DNA of 43,310 bases from Streptomyces sp. col6 (GCF_008042035.1 NZ_RDBL01000029.1:738371-781680); one strand, 5' to 3'; shown: positions 16,260 to 25,087, counted from the stretch's first letter. The notes: generated from the letters alone by a model not told the origin. Program-made: numbers and translations.

Positions 16260-16374
16260 TTGGAAAGCGTGTTGGGGGCAACCCCTCACGAGTTCGAATC
16301 TCGTATCCTCCGCCATTGCTCTCACCGGGCAATACGTCGAAGGCCCCCGCAGCTTGCTGCGGGGGCCTTCGACG
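16260..16374 (+). repeat. Right attachment-site repeat (attR-like) with tRNA-Ser 3' fragment
   Basis: A perfect copy of 107-221. It contains the 3' portion of tRNA-Ser(GGA), from the anticodon arm through the CCA (16260-16315), and the terminator hairpin (16334-16374). The 5' half of the tRNA is missing, so this is a tRNA fragment and not a gene. It marks the right border of the island; ordinary chromosome resumes at 16375. Confidence 0.95.
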
Positions 16375-16401
16375 CGTTCGGGTTCAGGCGCGTTGGCCCG
16401 G

Positions 16402-17847
16402 TCAGCCGTTGGTGATGCGGAGGATGCCGGTGATGGTGCCCTGGTAGATCACGCCGCCGGGGGCGATGGAGCCGACCATCTGCAGGGTGTCGTAGAGGGC
16501 GCTGGTGCCGAGGTAGTGGGTGCGGACCGTTCTGCCGGTGGCGGGGTCGATCGTGGCGTAGAGGAACGAGTCGAGGATGGACGTGGTGTGGGTGAAGGGG
16601 ATGGCGGGCGTCCGGATGATGGTGTGGATGAGGCCGTCGGCGGTGGAGAGGCGGGGTACGGCCGACGAGCGGACCGTGGTGTCCCACTTCAGGTCGCAGC
16701 CGGACCCGTCCGCGCGGACGTCGACGCGGCTGAGGCCGCCCTCGAAGTCGGCGGCGGCAGGGGTGGAGGGGCCGGCGTCGTCCGGGAGCGCGGGGTAGGG
16801 GTACCCGTAGGTGCTGGCGACGAAGACGGAGTTGCCGGCGCCGATCGGGGAGTTCTCGCTTCCGCTGCCACCGGCCTGGAGGACGGGGACGGAGCACACC
16901 TGGGCGCCGGTGTCGGCCCGGTAGACGAGCAGGTTCTCGGTGGGGGCGGCGTTGTCCACGACGGTGAGGTAGTCGGTGCCGGTGCGGGGGCCGAAGAACG
17001 TCGGGGTCGAGCCGGTGCCCCGGCTGAGCTGGCCGGGCTTGCGCGCGGGCCCTCGGTCGTACGGCTGCCGCCAGGCGACGGCGGGGGTGCCGTCGTCCGC
17101 CGCGGTGAGCAGGTATGTGGCGTGGGTGGTGGCGACGGCGGTACCGGCGGGCGCCGTCGAGATGGAGTTGTCTACGCGTTCGCCCGCGGGGAGGGTCAGG
17201 GCGTGGACGGCGCCCGTGCGGTCGTCGGCGGTGCCCACGACCCCGCCGCCGGTGGCGAACCAGACCCGGCCCTTCCAGTCCGGTGAGACCCCGGTGACCG
17301 CGTCCCCCTCCGGCACGGCCGACGCCAGCGACAGCGAACTGGCGACGTACAGTTCCCAGCCGCCGGACGCGGTCCGGCGGTGGGCGATACGCAGCAGGGC
17401 CCGGTCGCCGTCCACCGCCACCAGCCGGTCCTGGTCGTCGAGATAGGCGTAGACCCCGCCGAGCAGTGAGCCCTTGGCGATACGCAGTTCCGCCAGCGAG
17501 TTCCCCGTGGCGGGGTCGAGCAGGTGCACGGTGGGCACCTGACCGAGGATCGGCGTGCAGAGCGCCACCGGGTAACCGTCGGAGCCGACCAGGACGGTCG
17601 GGCAGGCCGACTGCAGGGCGACGCGCCTGGAGGTCAGCGACCCGGCTCCCGGCCCGGCCAGCGGGGTGGCGTCCGAGGAGCCGGTGTCACCGTGCATGGT
17701 CGCGGTGCCCTGCGGCCCGGCGTACGGATTGTGCGGTGGCAACGGGTCGAAGCCCGTGGCGGCTTGGGCCGGGAACGCGGACCCCAGCGCGAGCAGGGCG
17801 GCGGCACCGAGCACAGCGGCGCGCGGGAACAACGAGGAACGCGGCAT
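16402..17847 (-). CDS. Secreted beta-propeller-like (PQQ-repeat-like) protein
   Basis: A 481-residue protein with a clear signal peptide: MPRSSLFPR, a hydrophobic stretch of about 17 residues and AQAA near residue 30. The mature part has repeated units of short strands such as LLDPATGNSLAEL, ATYLLTAADDG, LLVYRADTGAQVCSV and IDPATGRTVRTHYLG, which resemble PQQ-like propeller blades. No catalytic motif is visible; an extracellular binding or scaffold role is possible. The ATG at 17847 was chosen because the signal peptide follows at once. It ends 27 bp from the right att repeat and is the first chromosomal gene outside the island. Confidence 0.75.
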   Translation of the reverse strand: MPRSSLFPRAAVLGAAALLALGSAFPAQAATGFDPLPPHNPYAGPQGTATMHGDTGSSDATPLAGPGAGSLTSRRVALQSACPTVLVGSDGYPVALCTPILGQVPTVHLLDPATGNSLAELRIAKGSLLGGVYAYLDDQDRLVAVDGDRALLRIAHRRTASGGWELYVASSLSLASAVPEGDAVTGVSPDWKGRVWFATGGGVVGTADDRTGAVHALTLPAGERVDNSISTAPAGTAVATTHATYLLTAADDGTPAVAWRQPYDRGPARKPGQLSRGTGSTPTFFGPRTGTDYLTVVDNAAPTENLLVYRADTGAQVCSVPVLQAGGSGSENSPIGAGNSVFVASTYGYPYPALPDDAGPSTPAAADFEGGLSRVDVRADGSGCDLKWDTTVRSSAVPRLSTADGLIHTIIRTPAIPFTHTTSILDSFLYATIDPATGRTVRTHYLGTSALYDTLQMVGSIAPGGVIYQGTITGILRITNG

Positions 17848-18441
17848 GGCAATGTCCAATCGGGCGAGTAACGCACGGACCGGCCGGGAAGAGGCCGGGC
17901 GGGCGGCCTGCGGGGCCGGAGAGCGGTGCCTCTGCCGCCGGGACGTCGCTCCTCCCGTACGGGGATCCACGACGGGATCCAGTACGGGATCCCGTGCTGG
18001 AAGGACCCTGCACCGCAGGGCCCCAGTACGGGAAGGCACGACAGGCCCCGGTCCGCGCACTACGGACCGGAGGCGGTCAGCGGCGAGAGGGCGGCGGCAG
18101 GGGCCGCAGGGGGAAGCGGAGAGGCTTCGGAGGCCGCGCCTTCGGGCGCCGGCCGGTTACGTCAGCGACACAGCGCGCTGGACTGCCGACAGCAGTCGAC
18201 GTGGCGACGGATCACCAGCAGGACGGATGCGTATGCGCTGCCCGTCCCCTCCGCCCCGTGTGTCATGAGCATGGATCCTAGTGTCCAACTCCCCCTGGAC
18301 AAGCACCGTTCCATATCGCGGACGCCGCGTCCGCCCGCGAAAACCGGGCCCGGTCGTAGAGCCCTCTCGCGTAGCGTGGATGCCGTCGATCGGGGCTGAT
18401 CCGCGCTGACAACGGCGGCAGGGCATGGGGCCGAGCACGTC
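17848..18441. other. 594-bp intergenic region with iterated CGGGATCC motif
   Basis: Between divergent genes, with no supported coding frame. At 17959-17995 the motif ACGG(G)GATCC occurs three times with 12-13 bp spacing, the last copy forming the palindrome ACGGGATCCCGT (17984-17995). A related AGTACGGGA occurs near 18025. These lie about 110-180 bp upstream of the secreted-protein start and could be a regulator binding array or simple local duplication. Confidence 0.5.
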
Positions 18442-18717
18442 ATGGGGGTCGTGGGCGGGGTCGCGGTCGTCGGCGCCGTCGTGGCCGTGGTGCTGATCCT
18501 GCGCAGCGGGTCCATCGTGGCGCCCGTGGTCCTCCATCCGCTGTGCGCCTCGTGCGGGCACGAGCAGCCCAAGCACGACGAGGCGAAGGGCCGTTGCCGT
18601 CACGAGTACGGACACCACAGCTGGAACAACGACAGCTACGGCAACAGCCAGCGGGCGACCGGGGACATGTGCGACTGCACCGGGTTCCGTGGGCGGGAGC
18701 AGCCGGACAGACCGTGA
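18442..18717 (+). CDS. Small membrane-anchored Cys/His protein
   Basis: A 91-residue protein: a membrane segment at about residues 2-21 (VVGGVAVVGAVVAVVLILR), then a soluble tail with CASCGHEQPKH, CRHEYGHH and MCDCTGF. The Cys and His spacing suggests a metal site. I do not recognise a named family. The start is the ATG at 18442; the ribosome site is weak. It converges with serS, whose stop is 39 bp beyond. Confidence 0.6.
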   Translation: MGVVGGVAVVGAVVAVVLILRSGSIVAPVVLHPLCASCGHEQPKHDEAKGRCRHEYGHHSWNNDSYGNSQRATGDMCDCTGFRGREQPDRP

Positions 18718-18756
18718 GGCCTGTCCGGCTGGGGAAGTAGCCCCCCTGAGGCCCTG

Positions 18757-20049
18757 TTACGCCTCCGGCGTCCCGTCCGCCGCGATCCGGCGGAAGCCGA
18801 GGTACGGGACCAGCACCTCCGGCAGCACCAGCGAGCCGTCCTCCTGCTGGCACTGTTCGAGGAGGGCGGCCAGAGTGCGGCCGATGGGGAGGCCGGAACC
18901 GTTGAGGGTGGCGACGAGCTTGGGCTTGCCGTTCTCGTCGCGGGTGCGGATGTTCGCGCGACGGGCCTGGAACGTACCGAAGTCGGAGACCGAGGAGATC
19001 TCGCGGTACGTGTTCTGGCTCGGGATCCAGACCTCGATGTCGTACGTGAGCTGGGCCGAGAAGCCCGTGTCGCCGGCGGCGAGCATGACGACGCGGTAGG
19101 CGAGACCCAGCTCCTTCAGGCACGCCTCGGCGTGACCGACCATCTGCTCCAGCTCGGCGCGGGCCTCCGCCGGGTCGACGATGCGGACCATCTCCACCTT
19201 GGAGAACTGGTGCTGGCGGATCAGGCCCCGGGTGTCGCGCCCGTACGAACCCGCCTCGGACCGGAAGCACGGCGTCTGCGCGGTCAAGGCGAGGGGAAGC
19301 TCGGCGGGCGGGACGATCTCGTCCGCGTACAGGTTGGTCAGCGGGACCTCGGCCGTCGGGATGAGGAACAGTTCGCGGTCCGCGACGCCGGTCTTGAACA
19401 GGTCCTCCTCGAACTTCGGGAGCTGTCCGGTGCCGGTCATCGTCCTACGGGTGACGAGGTAGGGGACCGCGTGCTCGACGTACCCGTGGCGGCGGGTGTG
19501 GAGGTCGAGGAAGAGGGTCGCCAGGGCGCGCTCCAGGGCCGCGCCCGCACCGCGCGTGACCGCGAAGCGGGGGCCCGAGAGCTTGGTCGCGCGGGCGAAG
19601 TCGAGGATGCCCGTCGCCTCGCCGAGGTCGACGTGGTCCTTCGGCTCGAAGGAGAACGCGGGCGGCGTGCCCACGCGCCTGACCTCGACCGCGTCCGCGT
19701 CGCTGTCGCCGTCCGGGGCCTCGTCGGCCGGCAGGTTCGGGATGCTGAGCAACAGGTCGCGCAGCTCCTCCTGGACCTGCTCCTGACCGGCCTCGATCTC
19801 CCGGATCTCGTCCTTCAGCTCGCGGGCCCGCTCCTTCAGCTTGCTGATGTCACCGCCGGCCTTCGCCGTCTGCTGGACCTCGCTCGCCACCCGCTTGGAC
19901 TCCGCCCGCAGCTCGTCGGCCGAGCGGATGTTCTGGTTCCGCCGGGACTGGAGGTTCTCCAGTGCGGCCAGGTCCAGCGTGTATCCGCGACGAGCGAGCC
20001 GACGTACCGCTTCGGCACCCATGTCGATCAGGGCGCGGGCATCATGCAT
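18757..20049 (-). CDS. serS: Seryl-tRNA synthetase
   Basis: A 430-residue class II aminoacyl-tRNA synthetase that charges tRNA-Ser and also tRNA-Sec. The N-terminal coiled-coil arm that grips the long variable arm of tRNA-Ser spans about residues 30-105. Motif 2 (PCFRSEAGSYGRDTRG) and motif 3 (LNGSGLPIGRTLAALLEQ) are intact. The ATG at 20049 gives the normal N-terminus MHDARALIDMG; longer in-frame reading upstream has no homologous look. The window also carries two tRNA-Ser genes, one of them the island anchor. Confidence 0.98.
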   Translation of the reverse strand: MHDARALIDMGAEAVRRLARRGYTLDLAALENLQSRRNQNIRSADELRAESKRVASEVQQTAKAGGDISKLKERARELKDEIREIEAGQEQVQEELRDLLLSIPNLPADEAPDGDSDADAVEVRRVGTPPAFSFEPKDHVDLGEATGILDFARATKLSGPRFAVTRGAGAALERALATLFLDLHTRRHGYVEHAVPYLVTRRTMTGTGQLPKFEEDLFKTGVADRELFLIPTAEVPLTNLYADEIVPPAELPLALTAQTPCFRSEAGSYGRDTRGLIRQHQFSKVEMVRIVDPAEARAELEQMVGHAEACLKELGLAYRVVMLAAGDTGFSAQLTYDIEVWIPSQNTYREISSVSDFGTFQARRANIRTRDENGKPKLVATLNGSGLPIGRTLAALLEQCQQEDGSLVLPEVLVPYLGFRRIAADGTPEA

Positions 20050-20318
20050 GAGGAAGGTCCGTCCTTCTGGTCCGGCTGGTGGGGTCGGTGCGTTGTGGGA
20101 CCGACGGTAGCAATCACAGCAACCCGTGCGATCCGGATTATCGACGGGGCCGCCCCGGCTGTTCGGTGCCACCCACATCCGGACTTCACAGTTCCTTCAC
20201 GTGTAGTCCATATGGGCGATACGGTTCTCCCGTGTGCGGCGAGTTGCGCTGTGTCACGGATCAACATGCTGCCGTTGCCAGGGCGGGACCCGACGCGGCC
20301 GCGCGTCTGGGGGACTGC

Positions 20319-22499
20319 ATGCGGGAGATGACCAAGGGCGCCAACGTCGGGCTGGCGGACCTCAGCGAGGACGCGGGTTCGGTCATCGCGAGCCTGAGCT
20401 GGAGCAGCAGCGCCGGGGACGGGGACGCGGATGTGTCCGTGCTCCTGCTGGACGGCGGCGGCAAGGTCCGTGGCGACGCCGACTTCTTCTACTACAACAA
20501 CCCCGCCGCGGCCGACGGCAGCGTGCAGTTGCTGGGCAAGACGCCGACGGACGGCGGCAGCGAGGACCGCATCAGCCTCGACCTGACAGCAGTCCCCGAG
20601 GACGTCGAGCGCCTGGTCGTCGCCGCGAGCCGGTACGGCGGTTCCCGCTTCGGCGAGCTGGACGACCTGCGGATGACCCTCGCCGACCGGTCCGGCGAGG
20701 TGCTGCTCGGGTTCTCGATCACCGACGCATCCGTGGAGAGCGCCTTCATCTTCGGCGAGCTGTACCGGCGCGGTACGGAGTGGAAGTACCGGGCCATCGG
20801 CCAGGGGTACGAGACCGGGCTCGCCGGCCTCGCGACGGACTTCGGTATCGATGTCGACGACGAGGGTGAGAACGACGGCGACGGGGAAGGCGCCGCGGCC
20901 GGTGAGGCGATCGCCGACGGCGGTCGGGCGGGCGCCCCCGTCACGGAGCGGCCGAACGTCGAGCAGCCGCCCGCGCAGCCGCTCTACGCGGACCGGGCGG
21001 CGGGCTCCGCGCCCGATGTGGCACCCCGGCCGGCCCCCGCCGCCGTACCCGGCCAGCAGTCCAAAGAAACCGTGACCGCCGCACCGGTGGCGGCCCCACC
21101 CGCGCCCAAACCGGCCCGTGCCCGTACGGCGAAGAAGAAGGTGACCCTGCCGGCCGTCGCCGCGAAGTCGTTGGCCGACAACGACTCCTGGCGGGTCGCG
21201 CGGCTGTTCCCCGCCTCGAACCTCAAGAGCGACAAGGAGCGCGAGGTCCGGGCGACCTCCGTGCTGCTGTCGGTGATGGCGCAGGTCCCGGAGTTCGGCC
21301 GCCGGCTGACCGCCGCCTTCGGTGCCCCGGCCGGACGGATGCAGACCTTCACCGAGGTCTCGCTCCCGCACGGCGACACCCCGAAGCGCCCGGACGGGGT
21401 GATCCGGGTGGAGCGGGCCGGGAAGCTGTGGACCGCGCTCGTCGAGACGAAGACGAACGGGAACGCGCTGAAGTCGGAGCAGGTCCAGAACTACATGGAT
21501 ATCGCGTCCCGCCGCGCCTACGAGGCGGTGATCACCCTCTCCAACGACGTGGCGCTGGAGGGCAGCCCGCTCGTCGCGGTCAAGACCGACGGGCGGCGCA
21601 AGCACAAGGTCGCCCTGTGGCACCTCTCCTGGGCGGAGGTGGCGCACCAGGCCCAGATGCTGATCCGGCACGAGGGGGTGGGCAACGCCGCCCACGCCTG
21701 GCTGCTCCAGGAACTCCTCCACTACCTCCAGCACGAGAACTCCGGCTGCCACGGCTTCCAGAACATGGGGCCCTCCTGGGTGCCCGTGCGCAACGGCATC
21801 GACGAGGAGACGCTCAGCCAGGGCGACCCGCGCGCCATCGAGGTCGTGGAGAGCTGGGAGCGGCTCATCCGCCAGGTCTGCCTGCGGCTCGGCGGTGAGC
21901 TGGGGCAGAAGGCCCTGCCCGTCCAGCGCACCCAGCGCGGCACCACCGCGCTCTCGCGGCGCGCGGCGCACGCCGACCGGCTGTGCGAGGAGGGCCGGCT
22001 CGCCGCCGAACTGCGCGTGGACGGTTCGCCCGGCGCCATCTCGATCGTCGCCGACCTGCGCACCGGGAAGCTGCGCACCTCGGTGGAGATCCCGGTGCCG
22101 GAGGGCGCCTACCCGCTGAGCTCCGCCAAGCGCCTGATGCGGCAGCTCGCGGACGCCCCCGCCGATCTGCACGTCGAGACGCTGGTCGAGGGCCAGAGCG
22201 GCCCTCGCGGCACGCTGGAACGCCTCCGTCCGGAGCCGGGCGACGTGCTCCCCCGTGACGGCAGCCCGATCACGGGCTTCCGGCTCTCCCTCTTCAAGAG
22301 CATGGGCGCCACCCGGGGCAACGCGGAGACCGGGTTCATCCGCAGCGTCGACAACGCCGTGGACCGCTTTCACTCGCACGTGATCGCCCCTCTCGCGCAG
22401 GCGGACCGCCGCACCGCCCGCCGCGCGCCGGCCCAGGCGCCCGCGACCCCGGATCCGGAGCACAGCACCGCCCCGGCCCCGGCGCCCGTGGGGGCCTGA
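20319..22499 (+). CDS. TerD-domain protein with C-terminal nuclease-like domain
   Basis: A 726-residue fusion. Residues 4-190 are a TerD domain (MTKGANVGLADL, later GEVLLGFSITDASVESAFIFGELYRR in part), a calcium-binding stress domain known from tellurite and phage-defence loci. Residues about 190-290 are a Pro/Ala linker. The C-terminal part contains D359 followed by E376-T-K378 in a strand-strand pattern (DGVIRV ... ALVETKTNG), consistent with a PD-(D/E)XK nuclease core. The rest is helical and unassigned. The ATG at 20319 has GGGGGA 7 nt upstream; the ATG at 20328 is an alternative. The gene is divergent from serS. A stress-triggered nuclease or DNA-binding role is an inference. Confidence 0.78.
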   Translation: MREMTKGANVGLADLSEDAGSVIASLSWSSSAGDGDADVSVLLLDGGGKVRGDADFFYYNNPAAADGSVQLLGKTPTDGGSEDRISLDLTAVPEDVERLVVAASRYGGSRFGELDDLRMTLADRSGEVLLGFSITDASVESAFIFGELYRRGTEWKYRAIGQGYETGLAGLATDFGIDVDDEGENDGDGEGAAAGEAIADGGRAGAPVTERPNVEQPPAQPLYADRAAGSAPDVAPRPAPAAVPGQQSKETVTAAPVAAPPAPKPARARTAKKKVTLPAVAAKSLADNDSWRVARLFPASNLKSDKEREVRATSVLLSVMAQVPEFGRRLTAAFGAPAGRMQTFTEVSLPHGDTPKRPDGVIRVERAGKLWTALVETKTNGNALKSEQVQNYMDIASRRAYEAVITLSNDVALEGSPLVAVKTDGRRKHKVALWHLSWAEVAHQAQMLIRHEGVGNAAHAWLLQELLHYLQHENSGCHGFQNMGPSWVPVRNGIDEETLSQGDPRAIEVVESWERLIRQVCLRLGGELGQKALPVQRTQRGTTALSRRAAHADRLCEEGRLAAELRVDGSPGAISIVADLRTGKLRTSVEIPVPEGAYPLSSAKRLMRQLADAPADLHVETLVEGQSGPRGTLERLRPEPGDVLPRDGSPITGFRLSLFKSMGATRGNAETGFIRSVDNAVDRFHSHVIAPLAQADRRTARRAPAQAPATPDPEHSTAPAPAPVGA

Positions 22500-22592
22500 G
22501 CGCGCGCCGGGTGACCGGCAAACGGCTGCAAACCGGTCCGTCGGCGGTGGTTGTGCTGGCCGTCGCCTCCGGTGCTCGCCATGATTCGGCCC

Positions 22593-23210
22593 ATGACCAA
22601 GAGCGAAGGCCGAGACATCACCCTCCGGATCGCCCAGGAGCCGGCGGCGGACGAGCTTCTCGCCCGCAGTCCGCTCGCCGCCCTGGTGGGCATGCTGCTG
22701 GACCAGCAGGTGCCCATGGAGTGGGCCTTCTCCGGCCCGTACGCCCTCGCGCAGCGCATGGGCAAGGACGATCTGGACGCCCATGAGATCGCTGTGTACG
22801 ACCCGGAGGCCTTCACCGAACTGTTCACCGCCAAACCCGCGCTGCACCGCTATCCGGGCTCGATGGCCAAGCGAGTGCAGCAGCTGTGCCAGTTCCTGGT
22901 GGCGCAGTACGACGGCGAGGCGGCCGCCGTCTGGGAGGACGCCGCGACCGGGGCCGACCTGCGCCGGCGGCTCAACGCGCTGCCCGGGTTCGGCACGCAG
23001 AAGGCGCAGATCTTCCTGGCACTCCTCGGCAAGCAGTTCGGGGTCCGGCCGCCGGGCTGGCGGGAGGCGGCCGGACCCTACGGGGAGGCCGGTTCGCACC
23101 GGTCCGTCGCCGACATCACCGGGCCCGAGTCGCTCGCCGAAGTACGCGCGTACAAACAGGAGGCCAAGCAGGCGGCGAAGGCCGCGAAAGCCGCGGCGAA
23201 GGGCAAGTGA
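22593..23210 (+). CDS. HhH-GPD-type base excision repair protein
   Basis: A 205-residue protein. The helix-hairpin-helix is visible as LNALPGFGTQKAQIFLALLGKQFG. The N-terminal half (LVGMLLDQQVPMEWAFSGP) resembles the helical core of the HhH-GPD glycosylase family, which removes damaged bases. The catalytic lysine or aspartate cannot be placed with confidence. The tail is Lys/Ala-rich (KQAAKAAKAAAKGK), typical of DNA-associated proteins in streptomycetes. ATG 22581 is an alternative start 12 bp upstream. Confidence 0.82.
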   Translation: MTKSEGRDITLRIAQEPAADELLARSPLAALVGMLLDQQVPMEWAFSGPYALAQRMGKDDLDAHEIAVYDPEAFTELFTAKPALHRYPGSMAKRVQQLCQFLVAQYDGEAAAVWEDAATGADLRRRLNALPGFGTQKAQIFLALLGKQFGVRPPGWREAAGPYGEAGSHRSVADITGPESLAEVRAYKQEAKQAAKAAKAAAKGK

Positions 23211-23267
23211 GGCTTCCCGCCCGCGGCGTGGTGGGGTTCCTGGCTGCGCCCGGTGGCTCCTGACCGG

Positions 23268-23282
23268 TAGGCTTTCCGTGTG
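23268..23282 (+). promoter_or_regulatory. Leaderless promoter -10 (TAGGCT) for the ParB/Srx-like gene
   Basis: TAGGCT (23268-23273) lies 6 nt before the GTG at 23280. There is no ribosome site, so transcription should start at or next to the start codon. Confidence 0.6.
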
Positions 23283-23576
23283 ATCTTCAAGCGCATCGGA
23301 AATGGGAAGCCTTATCCCGACCACGGCCGGGAATCCACCCGGCAGTGGGCGGATGTCGCGCCGCGCCCGGTCCGCCTCGACCAGCTCGTGACCACCAAGG
23401 GCCAGCTGGACCTCGAAACGCTGCTCGCCGAGGACTCCACGTTCTACGGCGACCTCTTCGCGCACGTCGTGAAGTGGCAGGGCGACCTCTACCTGGAGGA
23501 CGGCCTGCACCGCGCGGTCCGTGCCGCGCTCCAGCAGCGCCAGGTGCTGCACGCCCGCGTCCTCGAACTGGGTTAG
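23280..23576 (+). CDS. Small ParB/sulfiredoxin-like protein (VapB-like in some annotations)
   Basis: A 98-residue protein conserved in Streptomyces. It reads VRLDQLVTTKGQLDLETL, then LYLEDGLHRAVRAALQQRQVLHARVLEL. The DGLHR motif resembles the GxHR box of ParB/Srx folds, where it binds a nucleotide. From memory, relatives have been labelled VapB-family antitoxins, but no PIN-domain toxin gene lies beside it. The GTG start is supported by the leaderless promoter just upstream. Its role is unknown. Confidence 0.8.
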   Translation: MIFKRIGNGKPYPDHGRESTRQWADVAPRPVRLDQLVTTKGQLDLETLLAEDSTFYGDLFAHVVKWQGDLYLEDGLHRAVRAALQQRQVLHARVLELG

Positions 23577-23599
23577 GACAGGGCCCGCACCGGGTTCGT

Positions 23600-23618
23600 T
23601 CGGGTGTTTTCCCACCCG
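23600..23618. terminator. Short hairpin after the ParB/Srx-like gene
   Basis: TTCGGGTG and CACCCGGA form a small stem around TTTTCC about 25 bp after the stop. It is modest in strength and could also be part of the next gene's promoter region. Confidence 0.4.
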
Positions 23619-23680
23619 GACGGGTGCGATCCATTGATCATTTAGTAGGCATCATCACCGGGTCGCACTACGCTGCGCCC

Positions 23681-24301
23681 ATGAGCATGCTCACTCCCCC
23701 CGGCATGGGCGGAAAGTACCGCATCACGGGAGACAAGTACCCCCGCATGCGACGCCCCCGCCGCCGCAGCAAAGTGATCCTCGCGTCCATCGCCTCCGTG
23801 GTCGCCCTCGGGCTGGCCGGATGGGGCACGCTGCAGCTCATCGATGTCTTCACGGGCGGCGACAAGACGGCCAGCGCCGCCGACCGCACCGAGCGCTGCG
23901 CCTCCCCGAAGCCGTCCGCGCCCGCCAAGGTGCTGCCGAAGCCCGCGAAGATCACGGTCAACGTCTACAACGCGACCACGCGCAGCGGTCTCGCCAAGGC
24001 GGCCGCCGATGAGCTGAAGAAGCGCGGGTTCAAGATCGGCGAGGTGGGGAACGCCACCGCCGCGTACGACAAGAAGGTGCCGGGTACGGGCCTGCTGCTC
24101 GGCGCCCCGGCCGCCGTCGACGGCTCGTTCCCCGTACTGGGCACACAGCTCCCCGGGGCCGCGACGAAGACCGACGCCCGCAAGAACGCGGAGGTCGATC
24201 TGATCATCGGCAAGAAGTTCACCGCGTTCAGCAAGCCGCAGGTGGCCGCGTCCGCGCTGACCGCGCTGGCGAAGCCCGCCCCGGCGCCGTCCTCCTGCTG
24301 A
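23681..24301 (+). CDS. Membrane-anchored LytR_C-domain protein
   Basis: A 206-residue protein: a basic N-terminal stretch (MRRPRRRSK), one membrane segment at about residues 31-55 and an extracellular part with KITVNVYNATTRSGLAKAAADELKKRGFKIGEV, the LytR C-terminal domain signature. LytR_C domains occur with or without the LytR-CpsA-Psr catalytic domain that attaches glycopolymers to peptidoglycan; here only the C domain is present. A TACGCT (23669-23674) 6 nt before the ATG suggests another leaderless start. Confidence 0.88.
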   Translation: MSMLTPPGMGGKYRITGDKYPRMRRPRRRSKVILASIASVVALGLAGWGTLQLIDVFTGGDKTASAADRTERCASPKPSAPAKVLPKPAKITVNVYNATTRSGLAKAAADELKKRGFKIGEVGNATAAYDKKVPGTGLLLGAPAAVDGSFPVLGTQLPGAATKTDARKNAEVDLIIGKKFTAFSKPQVAASALTALAKPAPAPSSC

Positions 24302-24334
24302 GGACGCCGCCGGGCGGGGCCGCCGGACGAGTGC

Positions 24335-24970
24335 CTAGTCGACGGTGCCGTACATGCGGTCGCCCGCGTCGCCGAGGCCCGGCACGATGTAGCCGTTCTC
24401 GTTGAGCCGCTCGTCGACCGAGGCGGTGACCACGGTGACCGGGGTCCCGGCCAGCTCGCGCTCCATCACCTCGACGCCTTCCGGGGCGGCGAGGAGCACG
24501 ACCGCGGTCACATCGTCCGCGCCACGCCTGATCAGCTCCTGGATGGCCGCGACGAGCGTGCCGCCCGTGGCCAGCATCGGGTCCAGGACGTAGACCTGGC
24601 GGCCCGAGAGGTCGTCCGGCATCCGGCTCGCGTACGTGGACGCCTTCAGCGTCTCCTCGTCCCGGATCATGCCCAGGAAGCCCACCTCGGCGGTCGGCAG
24701 CAGCCGGACCATGCCATCCAGCATGCCCAGGCCGGCCCGCAGGATCGGGACGACCAGGGGGCGGGGGTGCGACAGCTTCACGCCGGTGGTGGGTGTCACC
24801 GGGGTCTCGATGTCGACCTGTTCGGTGCGCACATCGCGGGTGGCCTCGTACGCGAGCAGGGTCACCAGCTCGTCGGCGAGGCGCCGGAAGGTCGGGGAGT
24901 CGGTGCGCTTGTCGCGCAGGGTGGTGAGTTTGTGCGCGACCAGCGGGTGGTCGACGACGTGGATCCGCAT
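24335..24970 (-). CDS. upp: Uracil phosphoribosyltransferase
   Basis: A 211-residue enzyme making UMP from uracil and PRPP in pyrimidine salvage. Family signatures are present: PILRAGLGMLDG, the PRPP loop DPMLATGGT and the uracil-binding C-terminus ENGYIVPGLGDAGDRMYGT. The ATG at 24970 gives the standard start MRIHVVDHPL. ACAGTA at 24978-24983 (TACTGT on the coding strand) 7 nt upstream may be the -10, so the mRNA would be nearly leaderless. Confidence 0.98.
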   Translation of the reverse strand: MRIHVVDHPLVAHKLTTLRDKRTDSPTFRRLADELVTLLAYEATRDVRTEQVDIETPVTPTTGVKLSHPRPLVVPILRAGLGMLDGMVRLLPTAEVGFLGMIRDEETLKASTYASRMPDDLSGRQVYVLDPMLATGGTLVAAIQELIRRGADDVTAVVLLAAPEGVEVMERELAGTPVTVVTASVDERLNENGYIVPGLGDAGDRMYGTVD

Positions 24971-25087
24971 GACTCCCACAGTAGCCGCGGCCTCCCGCAC
25001 CCGTGCGCTGGCATCATCCACACGTTCGGGGGGAAGGTGGTGGCATACGGACCCAGCGACGGAGCCAGCCTTGGGGGTGATGAGCCG

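Noticed and set aside
16260..16315. A second tRNA-Ser(GGA) gene
   Set aside because: Only the 3' part is present. The 5' acceptor strand and D-arm are missing, so it is an attachment-site fragment.
75..16374. A degraded integrase or excisionase gene in the island
   Set aside because: I looked for the R...H-x-x-R...Y pattern of tyrosine recombinases and for large serine recombinases in all frames and saw none; also no transposase.
20028..23615. A 1,195-codon minus-strand frame across three plus-strand genes
   Set aside because: It spans unrelated genes on the other strand, is Arg/Gly/Pro-rich without motifs, and overlaps serS as well.
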